Below are positions 38,180 through 48,400 of a stretch of 64,000 nucleotides of DNA, piece by piece; position 1 is the first letter of the stretch; each line of letters starts with the position of its first letter. This stretch comes from Sordaria brevicollis (taxonomy: Eukaryota; Ascomycota; Sordariomycetes; Sordariales; Sordariaceae). Made by a program: the position numbers and the translations under genes. The DNA is taken from the NCBI GenBank assembly GCA_033439795.1, contig JAUTDP010000003.1:3534001-3598000 (forward strand). The letters run 5' to 3'. The notes under the pieces were generated by a model. That model was given only the letters and a program-made list of their open reading frames with translations. It was not told the origin of the DNA and made no database searches.

Positions 38180-39451
38180 ATGGGTTGTGGAATGAGCACA
38201 GAGGAGAAGGAGGGCAAGGCCCGGAACGAAGAAATTGAGAACCAGCTCAAGAGGGATCGCATGCAACAACGCAATGAGATCAAGATGCTTCTTCTGGGTA
38301 TGTCATTGTTCCCGAAAAGCCAATTGCTGGCGCATCACCGATTCGGACCCGTCGATCACCAATCAGATCAGGCGCAAGCTAACAATATGTTACAGGTGCT
38401 GGTGAATCCGGAAAGTCGACCATCTTGAAGCAGATGAAGCTTATCCACGAAGGAGGATACTCGCGCGACGAACGCGAGTCGTTCAAGGAAATCATCTTCA
38501 GCAACACCGTGCAGTCCATGCGCGTTATTCTTGAGGCCATGGAATCCCTTGAGCTGCCACTTGCCGACCAGCGGGTCGAGTATCACGTTCAGACCATCTT
38601 CATGCAGCCCGCTCAAATAGAGGGTGACGTGCTGCCTCCTGAGGTCGGTAATGCCATCGAGGCCCTCTGGAGGGACGCTGGCGTTCAGAGCTGCTTTAAG
38701 AGGTCAAGGGAGTACCAATTGAACGACTCGGCAAGATAGTAAGTCTTCGCTTGATGGGGGCAGGCTCTATTCTCCAACCGCTAACATGTTGTCACAGCTA
38801 CTTCGATAATATCGCTCGTATCGCCGCGCCCGACTATATGCCCAACGACCAGGACGTTCTGCGATCACGTGTCAAGACGACCGGTATTACGGAAACGACC
38901 TTCATTATTGGCGATCTTACGTACCGTATGTTCGATGTCGGTGGCCAGCGTAGCGAACGTAAGAAGTGGATTCACTGCTTCGAGAACGTCACCACCATTC
39001 TCTTCTTGGTCGCCATCTCCGAGTACGATCAGCTGCTTTTCGAAGATGAAACCGTCAACCGTATGCAGGAGGCCCTTACTCTGTTCGACTCCATCTGCAA
39101 CTCCAGGTGGTTCATCAAGACCTCCATCATTCTCTTCTTGAACAAGATCGACAGGTTCAAGGAGAAGCTGCCCGTCAGCCCGATGAAGAACTACTTCCCT
39201 GACTACGAGGGTGGTGATGATTACGCCGCCGCCTGTGACTACATTCTCAACCGCTTCGTCAGTCTGAACCAGCACGAGACCAAGCAAATCTATACGCACT
39301 TCACCTGCGCGACGGATACCACACAAATCCGCTTCGTCATGGCTGCGGTCAATGGTGAGTTTTCTTGCCCCAATCTTTGCATGACTAAAACTAACAGATA
39401 ATCACAGATATCATTATTCAGGAGAACCTGCGTCTCTGCGGTTTGATCTGA
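38180..39451 (+). CDS. gna-1: Heterotrimeric G-protein alpha subunit (Gi-like)
   Basis: The CDS is join(38180..38297, 38396..38738, 38798..39354, 39408..39451), 353 residues, the length known for GNA-1. MGCGMS gives an N-myristoylation site at Gly2 and a palmitoylation site at Cys3. Nucleotide-binding motifs are GAGESGKST (P loop), [10 protein letters not shown] (switch II), NKID and TCATDT. The C-terminal CGLI has the Cys four residues from the end that pertussis toxin modifies in Gi proteins. The protein sits on the inner plasma membrane, couples to seven-helix receptors, and in Neurospora is needed for growth, female fertility and normal adenylyl cyclase activity (established knowledge). 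All three introns are GT..AG; the first splits the P-loop codon. Confidence 0.98.
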
Positions 39452-42100
39452 GCGTTGAACGCAGTCTTTCTAATTTTTCATCAGCTAATGGAGCTCGTGG
39501 TCGGACAAGCGGCTCACGTCGATTGAGGATTCGAGTTTGCCCGCCCAACCGCTACCACTGGCTCTATGCCCACATTCACTGCCTCCAGATTATGATCTAG
39601 TGGAGGCGGCGTGGGCTCTCGAGAAGATATGAGGCTCTACATACACCTCGGGGCGTCCCTGGAGAAATTGCATTTGAGAAGCATCATTACGAGGGGGGCT
39701 AACTATTTTGTTTAATCATGATTCCCCATCGACCTTGGAGTCTTTGCTCTCTATCGGTGTTCTGTACGATTTCTTTTTTCTCCCATCTTTTTTTCTACCC
39801 CCTCCTACCGGGCGCTTTTCACCTCGCTCTTCCTCCCCAGGGACACCCCGGCTTCTATGGAAAAGCAACAACCCCTCTCAACAAAAGACATGGATGATTT
39901 TTTGGCGTGTGTGCGTTTTTCAAATCAATCATATTTCGGGTGTTATTTCATGAGCGGTGTGGGGGAAAAGCAGTGGGATTTTCAAGCCCACGGGTTCTGG
40001 GGAGAGGACGCTGGAACCGAGCAAGGTCGCTACCAATCGGAAGAGGAGGGTAGAGAAGGGAAAGACAAAGAGAAAGAGGAGGGGTTGTCAAAAACCACGA
40101 CGGACGAAGAGATGAGCGACGCCCGTTTCGTTCCGCTATTTTCCCCTATGGCTTGAAAGAGGGCAAAAGGGAAAAGCAAAAGGGCGGAAAACGTTGCGGC
40201 GCGGCGCGCGCGTGTGAAGCAAACGATATACCAAGACAAGCACGGTCTCTTTTCCTTTTTAAACTCTTACTTTTTTTTCTGCTTTTCCCCAAAGTTTTTT
40301 CGTGTGATGTGTTATAGTTTGTTTTTTTCTGCAAAGGCGGGCGTGGAAGGAGGGAAATGCAATGGCGGTCCGGGTTTCCTATGGACAACGCGCGCAACGG
40401 CTTGGATTTGTCTTGTCTGTCTATACCATACTCAATACCGACATTGAAACGCGATTAACTTTGAAAGAAAGAAAACAAAAAAATATGAATGCATGATCTA
40501 CTGTGAGGACCGTGATGCCAACTGTGAAACACTTCAGTTGCAAGGTCGTAATTTGACCTACCATTCTTGACGAACGAGTGATGTGTGTGTGTCCAGAAAG
40601 GGGAACGACATCTAACGGTAGCACGACATGACGGGAACCTAGGGGGGGGGGGGGGGGGAAACTGATGGCATAGCGTGTAATATAAATCGCCACGAGGCGG
40701 ACGAGAAAGGGAACGTCAAGGGAGAACAGGAGAACGGAAGAAGGAAAAGGAATCCTTCCACCTCGTGTTACCAATATGTAAAAACCAAAGTGCATACTTG
40801 CATATGTTTCTCGGATAGCAAACATGACAGGAAGCACCCGACACACGCCAACGCTAGAGAGAGGTAGGGAAAGATCTGACGGGCACTAGGTACTATTAAT
40901 GTACTACCCAATCCCTTCGATGTTCACTCGTTCACTCGTTCACTCTGAGTGGCCAATATGGCGTCCTTCGGAAGGTTCTAAGATTACTATTCATGGCTTT
41001 TTGTGGTGGTGATGAAGACTGGTAGGTGGTTTCGGGAAGTGGGTGTGCGAAGTGTTCGAATTTGGTAAGCTTCTCGTCAGGATGTTACGGCGTTCGAGGC
41101 ATCGGTATGGAAGTATTTTATCACAGACGGGATAGAAACACTCATTATCAGTCTGTTGTTCCAGTCGTTCTATTCGTCAGCTCTGAGAAAATTTCCACGT
41201 AGCTTTCTCTAAAAGGTGAGTGAGTGGCCTAGAGAAGTGAGCCAAATGTCATCATCGATGAGAGGTCTCCTTACTATACTGTGCTTCCCTGAGGGGAGAC
41301 ATCATGATAGGGACATTGCCGGAATCAAGCAGTCGCCGTTGAATCGAAAAACGTTCGACGTCGGACCCGAAGATCATCTTAAGCATACCACTCCTGATGG
41401 CCGCAAGAGGTTCTTGTTGCAAGAAAATACCTTATAGGCAGGTTAGATGTCCAAGGCTATTTGCGGCGTTTGTGAATTCCACGGACCAACTGTCCGACAT
41501 TACCTCTTTCTGGAACGTTGAATAGCGGTTCAATCTCTCAAGTCTGAGAAGGAAGTGTGCAATCTCGCACGTGGCGCACTTTCTCATTTTGATAGCCTCC
41601 TTATCACTTGGAAATGTACCTCTAGAGACGCCGAGATGTAGGCTGTCCAAAAAGCTGGAAAGAATGAACAATACGCCCAAGGATTAGTAGTCGTTCGTGC
41701 TCTCCATTTTTTTCTTCTGGAAACATGAGACGAGAGTGGTTATCAGGTAGGCACGATGGCATGAGTTGATGTCAACAAATACTTGTGTAACCTCGAGCGA
41801 AAAGTTAAGTAGGTTGGGAATGTTGTCGACATCACCGCAAGTCAACCTTTCATACCTCATATCCTTTCCGTTTTCTTCGCGGCATACACTCTGCTAGCAT
41901 TCACGTCCTCTTCCGTGAAGCAGCTCGTGTAATGTCTGAATAACTCTTACCTCAAAACTTCAAAATTTTCAAGTTACCTTACCGTTATCACCTAGGAATT
42001 ACTTGCCTTATTAGCATACTAACCTGAGTTCTCTGTATCACTTTACCGGGAACCATAACCATCGCACACGTTATCCTACCGCCATATTCCATACCGGTTG
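39452..42100. other. 2.6 kb gene-free region after gna-1
   Basis: The first several hundred bases are the gna-1 3' flank. A run of 17 G is at 40642-40658 and a TTCACTCG triplicate at about 40926-40949. Many T-rich runs occur at 40240-40340. No supported gene, tRNA or repeat family. Confidence 0.5.
40642..40658 (+). repeat. G17 homopolymer
   Basis: Seventeen consecutive G in the 3' flank of gna-1. It is likely to vary in length between strains and is a place where read errors are common. Confidence 0.9.
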
Positions 42101-42193
42101 ATGATCTTACCTACTCAGAATAACCCCAGTACTTGTCCTCTCAGGCCAATAACAATCCCAGAGAAGACGGACAATCCAAACTTCACCATCACA

Positions 42194-43570
42194 ATGGCCC
42201 ATCACCATCGACATCTCAACGATCTTCTTCACTTCCGCGGCCACGGTCAAAAGAACCTCCACTACCAACGACATCCTCCAGCTCCAACCTCACAACCGCC
42301 GCCTCCTCCCGAAAAAGACTTAACAACAACACCTACCGACGCTCCTACTCCTACCCGCCGCCGCCGCCGACAAATCCTCGCACGAGTCGACACTTCGTCC
42401 TCCATCCTCACCACAATCACCATACCTTCAACCACCACCCCAACAACCGAGACCACTTCTGCACCAACCTTCATCGCCACTCCTTCAACCCTTACTAACA
42501 CCAACCCACTGAGCACTGCCCCCAGAATCAACGCCCAATCCACCACCGCCTCCCGCAACGAAATCATCCTCCTCGCCCTCGGAATCTTCATCCTAGTCGG
42601 GCAACTAGCCCTCATAATCTACGTCGGCGTTCGTCGGCGTCGCTTTTCCCTTTCCCAGTCTTCTGCCGTCTCGGGATCGACAACGTGCGCGTATCACCAT
42701 TCGCGCTGGCATCGAGACAATTGTCCGAGGGAGTTGAATGGGTTGCAACTTGATGGAAGGGCTGGAGGAGGTGGAAGAGGGAGGAGTATGGGGTGTAGTT
42801 GTGGGTTACCAGTTGGGGGAAAGGGGAAGGGGAAGGGGAGGGCGATACATACGCATGGGCATGGACATGGGCATGGGAAAGGGGGTGAAAGAAACTGTTT
42901 GTGGAAGGAGGCGTTTGGGGAGAGTCCTACTAGTCCGATGAGTTCGAGGACTTTTGGGTTGAGGGCTGGTGAGGGGTTGGCGGAAGTTGAAAGGGGAGTG
43001 GAGGTGGGAGAAGAAGTGGAAATGGAAGGGGAAGGATCAAGGTCAGGGTCTGGGACTGGGACGGGTTCCGGGTCTGGTTCTGGGGTGGGATCTGGAGCTG
43101 AGTCTGGATATGAAGATGATGCGGGCCAGAGTATACGCAGCCGTGGTAACTCTGTTGTTATTGCCGGTGCGTATGAGCTTGTTGAAAGGGTGAGGAAGAG
43201 GAGTAACAGCTTGGGCACGTTTCTCATGGGGATAGGGACAGAAGTGGTACCGGATATCAACGAACCAGTCACGAGGAAGAGAAGCCATACTTTCTCTATG
43301 GGCTTAGGCAGGAGGAGGAACAGCAAGAGCGGTGGCGAGGTTGGTCTCAGAGAACGCAGACGATCTGCTGCTGCCACGGAAGATGTTGAGATGGGTGTTG
43401 GACGGACAAGTGGGCTGAATACTGATTTTGGAGGGAAGTTTGATGGCGTCGAGGAGCACGAAGGTGATGGTCGTGAGAGGAGTTGTCCTGGTTTCGGACA
43501 CCAACACGGAGTCCAGGATCTGGAGAAAGGCGTCTGTCGGTCCTGCGATTCCTTAAGAGCTAGAAAGTGA
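42194..43570 (+). CDS. Single-pass membrane protein, function unknown
   Basis: An open frame runs from ATG 42101 (489 residues) or ATG 42194 (458 residues). The second was chosen because its context (atcacaATGgcc) is strong while the first (ttgATGatc) is weak. The N-terminal ~120 residues are His-, Pro-, Ser- and Thr-rich. A 25-residue hydrophobic helix (about 120-145, LLALGIFILVGQLALIIYVG) ends in a stop-transfer RRRR. There is no N-terminal signal peptide. The C-terminal ~310 residues are Gly-rich with HG repeats (HTHGHGHGHGKGG), a long Ser-Gly run and RKRS-type motifs (RKRSNS, RKRSHTFS) that look like basophilic kinase sites. A Ser/Thr-rich outer part plus one helix resembles fungal cell-wall sensors, but no WSC or Mid2 domain is visible. 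Confidence 0.65.
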   Translation: MAHHHRHLNDLLHFRGHGQKNLHYQRHPPAPTSQPPPPPEKDLTTTPTDAPTPTRRRRRQILARVDTSSSILTTITIPSTTTPTTETTSAPTFIATPSTLTNTNPLSTAPRINAQSTTASRNEIILLALGIFILVGQLALIIYVGVRRRRFSLSQSSAVSGSTTCAYHHSRWHRDNCPRELNGLQLDGRAGGGGRGRSMGCSCGLPVGGKGKGKGRAIHTHGHGHGHGKGGERNCLWKEAFGESPTSPMSSRTFGLRAGEGLAEVERGVEVGEEVEMEGEGSRSGSGTGTGSGSGSGVGSGAESGYEDDAGQSIRSRGNSVVIAGAYELVERVRKRSNSLGTFLMGIGTEVVPDINEPVTRKRSHTFSMGLGRRRNSKSGGEVGLRERRRSAAATEDVEMGVGRTSGLNTDFGGKFDGVEEHEGDGRERSCPGFGHQHGVQDLEKGVCRSCDSLRARK

Positions 43571-44106
43571 GGCTGGTATTATTGTATACCGGCTCACTCC
43601 TATCGTTTTCTTGAGTGAGAGTCATCGGGCCAGCCTACTCCCCTGGCTGAGAACTCAGGGCAGATCTCTGGTAGTCCACTAGTATAGAGTGAATAGATTG
43701 GTCTATTGTTCCTGTCAGTCGCTCGTCACATACACCACAACCACAGAAATTGCACGTCATCCACGCCCATGTCTCTTTGGCTCTCTCTTCTCCTACTCTA
43801 TGTCGTTGAACGTTTTTGGTTGTACACACAAAGGGAATAATCGTAGTATGTTGCTTGTGGGGGCAAATTCGCGGTTTCGTATCGTCTTGTCTTGTCTGGG
43901 GTCTCTGGGTCTCTGGCGCGATATCGTGATGACTCCTCTAGCATTGTCTTGACTTTTTCTTTCGCTCTTCCCGAACCTAAGAATGATAAGACATCCCCTT
44001 TCTTCTTTCCCCATTCGCCGTCTCCTCCGAACACCGAGTACTCCGAACCAAGATTCTTTTTGATTTGTCCTCCGATCGATCCTCTTCCTTCTTCCGGTTG
44101 AATGAC
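43571..44106. other. Convergent intergenic, membrane protein and MIC10 3' ends
   Basis: 536 bases between two genes that converge. It contains their 3' UTRs and terminators. Nothing else recognised. Confidence 0.5.
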
Positions 44107-44589
44107 TTAGGCCTGGGCACGGATGTCCCTGGCGGCCTGCTTCAGGCTGCTGTTGCACTCCTCATAGGCACGGCCGGCACCGAAACCGACACCGACGAAG
44201 GCGGGCCACGCCCTCCGCTTGAAGACGAGAACGGAGAAGACGACACCGAAGCCGAGACCGAGGGTGGACTTGATGAGGAGGTTGGAGAGGCAGCGGTCCC
44301 ACTAAGCAATTGACACACGTTTGGTTAGCAAGCCAGCTGACACTAGAGACAGTCGTCGCAGATTGAAGCTATCTCCAGCTCCCAAGACCCAATGCCCAAT
44401 GCCCAATGCCCAGTGCGGGGCTTCTTTGCGCCCAAGGCTCTCAGGTTGTGGAAGTTCGAGTCCGAGGTCCGGAGCAATTGTGCGATGGGGGAAGAAGCTC
44501 ACCTTCTCGTTGAGAAGGGCCTCGCTGACGGGGCGCGCAATGGCGCTGGAGGTGGGAGCAGCCGCGGGGGAAGAGGTCGAGTCGGACAT
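44107..44589 (-). CDS. mic10: MICOS subunit MIC10
   Basis: The CDS is complement(join(44107..44301, 44503..44589)), 93 residues, normal for the family. Exon 1 codes for 29 Ser/Ala/Pro-rich residues ending ALLNEK. After a 201-nt intron (gtgagc...cttag), exon 2 opens with WDRCLSNLLIKS. The two membrane helices carry the glycine motifs that drive Mic10 oligomers: GLGFG in the first and GVGFGAGRAY in the second, joined by a basic KRRAW loop. Mic10 sits in the mitochondrial inner membrane and bends it at crista junctions. The gene is easily missed because neither exon alone is long. The C-terminus (DIRAQA) is short. Confidence 0.95.
44388..44415 (+). repeat. Four CCCAATG-type heptamers in the MIC10 intron
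   Basis: Three perfect copies of cccaatg and a variant cccagtg are tandem within the MIC10 intron (44302-44502). Confidence 0.9.
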
Positions 44590-45443
44590 GGTGAATGTGA
44601 TGTGTGTGTGTGGGTTTTAGGCGGGTGGTTTTGGAAGCTCTCTCTGCAGGCAAAGGAATGTCAGAAGGAGGCGCGCGAAATCGAGAAAGTTGGAGGACGA
44701 GGCACGCCGCGGCAAGCAATTGGATGGTTGGTTGCAGCCTGTTAGCGAGCTATGCTTGGTCTGTTAAGCTAGTAGACCTGAGACACGGCAGCTACAGGTC
44801 ATGTCCGTAGCTGTACCTTAGCTATGACATAGCATGGGCATAGCATCCATCCGCGGACATAGCACGCGGTAGCAGGCCGACAGCTACCTTGAGCTCAGGC
44901 AGTGCACGATAGACAACACATGGCTTGGCTGAAGAGAAGTTGAGATGGCAGAATGGCAGATGCCATACATACCTAACGTAGATGTGGAAGCGAGTGAGTG
45001 ACCTCTAGAAGAGGGTGGAGCAAGCAGAGTGACGGGGAAAGAGAAAGATGAACAAGCAACTGAACTGACCTTCAATCGGATCTCAACTGTTAGCAGCAGA
45101 CGTCGATGATGTTATTTTCCCTCGGGAGATGTTCCCAGGCCCGGCGAGCGGATTGCGGACCCCAGCAAGTGCCAATTGGTGCCTTCGCCCTTCTTCGGCT
45201 GTCTCCGTCGTCACCCGAAGGCGGTGACCAGCTATACGGTCTTGGCGCAATTGACTTTCGAGACCAGAGTGGGTCCCGGCCAGAATTGGGACGGCAGAAT
45301 CTTGGGAAATTTTGGAGATGGCGCTGGGGCGGTCAACAGTAACACAGCTACAACCTTCCACTAACACTTGGTCAACCATCACTCTTTCTCTGTTTGTCGC
45401 AACATGCTTTTTGGCTTTTAAAATACCCAATTCATTGTTCAAG
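44590..45443. promoter_or_regulatory. Divergent promoter region, MIC10 and urb2
   Basis: 854 bases separate the two starts. A cluster of ATAGCA-containing units (gacatagcatgggcatagca, then gacatagcac) lies at about 44825-44870, beside repeated AGCTA strings (tccgtagctgtaccttagct). These could be binding sites or chance repeats. Confidence 0.5.
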
Positions 45444-48400
45444 ATGGGTGTAAAGAACGCAGAGTCACAGGTAAGTTTACAAGATCTTCCATTGACAACT
45501 TACTTGTACCACTGCACCCAGCCAAATAGGACAACTTCCACTAACACCACCCATCACCATCACCAACAGACAGGCGAGGTCGCCCTCATCAAGACCATTC
45601 GCGCGCTCGACGACGGAAGCGCTGACACCATCGGCCAACGACTCGAGACAGTATGGAACACATTATCGAAACACAGAGGGGGTAGCTTCCATGCTGCCGA
45701 GGAAATGCTGCTGCGATGGCTCCTCAAGAACATGTCTGGATCCGCCGCCATCAACGACCAAGTCCGACGATTCCCCCTTTCATGGAACATCATGGGCGCG
45801 GTATTCGCCTGGATTCCGCTTTTCTCACTAGCAAAGTCACTGGCCGATCGACGATTCATTGCCGTCCTACAACAGACACTAAAGGACATCTCGACACCAC
45901 AGAGGCAGGAGGCGCAAAGCAAGAAGGGAGACTCAGACGTTGAGATGAAGGATGCTACATCAGACGAGACGACACAGAAGTCGAGAAAACGAAAACGGAC
46001 GACGGCTGCGAAATTCGACCTTGCGAGTCAGCAACAAGTGGCAGGATGCCTTCAAACCGCCGAGGCCGTCTTCGAAGCCCTCCGAATCCTTCTATCACGA
46101 TGCGACATCAAGTCCACCGAAGGACTGCCAAGTAACCGTATGGGCGCCGAACACATCAAGTCGCTCTTTTCTTCCTCGGCCTCGGATGTTATGCAGACGC
46201 TGGTCCCAGTCCTTTCCATCTGCAACTTTGCCGCCGAGAGTGACGAGATCGAGTCGTCCAAGGAACAGAGCACATGGATGTCCACTTTCTACACCCTCTG
46301 GGACCTCCATCTCCAGGGACCTGAAGATGCTTCGGCTGTCGCTGTCTCTCTTTCCGGCTTGGGCGCCCATCTCCTCAGCAAACTGACCGCCACACCACCT
46401 CACCCATTCCTCACGATCGACACCACCGTACAAGAGCAATGGGCCCGGGACCTCCGTCGCTTCCTCACACGCAACATGATCCTTCCTGCACGAGCGGCTT
46501 TCCTGAACAACCGGGATCAACATGTCATTGAAGTCGCTACCCAGATGTCCTCCGACTTCGCCTCTACCAATTACCCTGTTCTCTTCGACCTCGTCACCAA
46601 GGCACCACGTGTGCTAAGCGAAAAGGCAACAAAGAAGGATTACGAGGAGTGGATACAAGCTGTTTTCGATGGAATCTTGGGAGCTTTGAAGGGTGCCGAT
46701 GCCAGCAAGAGCCAACCTGCTGTTGAAGCTGTCCTGGAAATGGCGGCAGACCAGCAGCTTCCTCTATCCGCCGAGAGTCTGCGCTCCGTGTGCAAGACAT
46801 ATGGACTGAATGGGGACAAGCTCAACTGGCAGCTGCATCTTTCTATTGCCAAGCTTAACCCTGATGTGTTCTTGGTTACGAAAGAAGGACAGGCGCTTCT
46901 TGATCAGGCTCTGGCGCACACTTTCTGCACTAGGGAGAAGGAGGAGGAGAAGTTCGACAAGGCGACCGAATACCTCATCCACCTGGTCAACGGCCACGCC
47001 AGGGCTCGTGACCTACAAGGGTTCATCAAGACATGGCTTACGTATCTTGACAAGAACGAGCCCAGCGGGTTTCCTTGGACGAGTAGCCAACTGGCGAATG
47101 CCGTGGCGAAAACAGCCGAGGTGTCTCTTACTGTTGGCCAGTTGGTGGATATTCTCAACTGGGTTGATGAGCAAAAGACGAAGCATAAGGGGGTCAAGAT
47201 GGTCATCCTGGCGGCTATCGCCAATGGGCTCTCTCTGGAAGCATATATCGATGCTGCTAACATGCGCACGTTCGAGATTGCCTCCAGAGAGAAGTTCGGA
47301 AAGAAAGAGCATTCCGTCATCTCTACAGCTCGGTGGACTGTTGCTGAAAAGGCCATCACCCGGGCGACGGTAGCAGATGCCAAGTCTGTCTGGGGGAGCG
47401 TCCACTCTGACCTAAAGTCAACTTTCAAGCGTTCAGACACGTACTCTCCAGAGGCTTTTGCTGCATTCAAGTGTTGTGCGGCCGCGTGGGTGAAACTTGG
47501 GGATGATGAAGCTGCGGCCTCTTTGACTAGCTCGTTTGTTGACAAACTGGACAAGGAAGATGATGCCAAGGGTGCCGTGAGCAAGAAGTTTTACACGACC
47601 TGGATCCTCGAAGGATGCCCTCACCTGGTCAGCCTCTTGACAAAGAGACAGTCCACTTTCCCACCTACACTGATCAACGCCCTCACTCCTTCCCCAAAGA
47701 ACGAAAGCCGGACTCTTGATAGCGTCCATGCTCTAGCCGAGCAGATTCTGGAGAATCAAAACATTGTTGGCAACGAAAAGGTTATTGGTGGGCTGGTTGA
47801 TAAGAATATTGCGCTTATCGAGAACCCCAAGGGCCCCGAGTCCTTGACCGTGGCGAGAGCCGCAATCCAGCTCTTGCTCGAGGTGCCTACGGAAGCAATC
47901 ACCAGGCAGCAGAGAGAATCCGCCATGAAGAGGCTGGTCTCACAGGCCAAGAAGGTCGTTGACAAACCCAAGCATGTTGATGCTCAGTATTGGTCGCTTG
48001 TGCTGAGCTTGATGACCAAGCTTATGTCAAAGCCCACCTTTTACGAGGATATGAAGTTCGACGATCTGGAGATCGCTGGCAGGTGTATCCGAAAAATCTA
48101 CAAGAAGTCTGAGGAAAAGGGGTCGACAGACGTAATCCTTCAGGAGCGGGAAGATTTCCGTCTCTTGGAGGCGTTGGCTACATCAACCATCAGGCAAATG
48201 TGTGTCGCCAACCCCGAGGAGCGTGAAAAGGCTTACATCGCCAATGCCTTGACCGTGCTCAAGTCCGAATGCGAAGAGGCCTACATCGCGCCGCGTCTTG
48301 TCTTGCTGCACGCGTTCATCTTTATCGCTAAGGAGAACGAAAAGACCAAGGGTGAAGCAGAGTCTCTTGACCTGCTTTCTACAATCAAGCCCATTATCAC

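Noticed and set aside
42694..43377. 227-codon Pro/Ser-rich ORF antisense to the membrane protein
   Set aside because: It is the complement of Gly-rich codons; the sense strand has the transmembrane helix and the longer frame.
45312..45443. Upstream extension of the urb2 frame with a hydrophobic stretch that could look like a signal peptide
   Set aside because: The extension starts inside the promoter, while ATG 45444 has a good context and is followed by a short exon and a normal intron; a nucleolar protein would not need a signal peptide.
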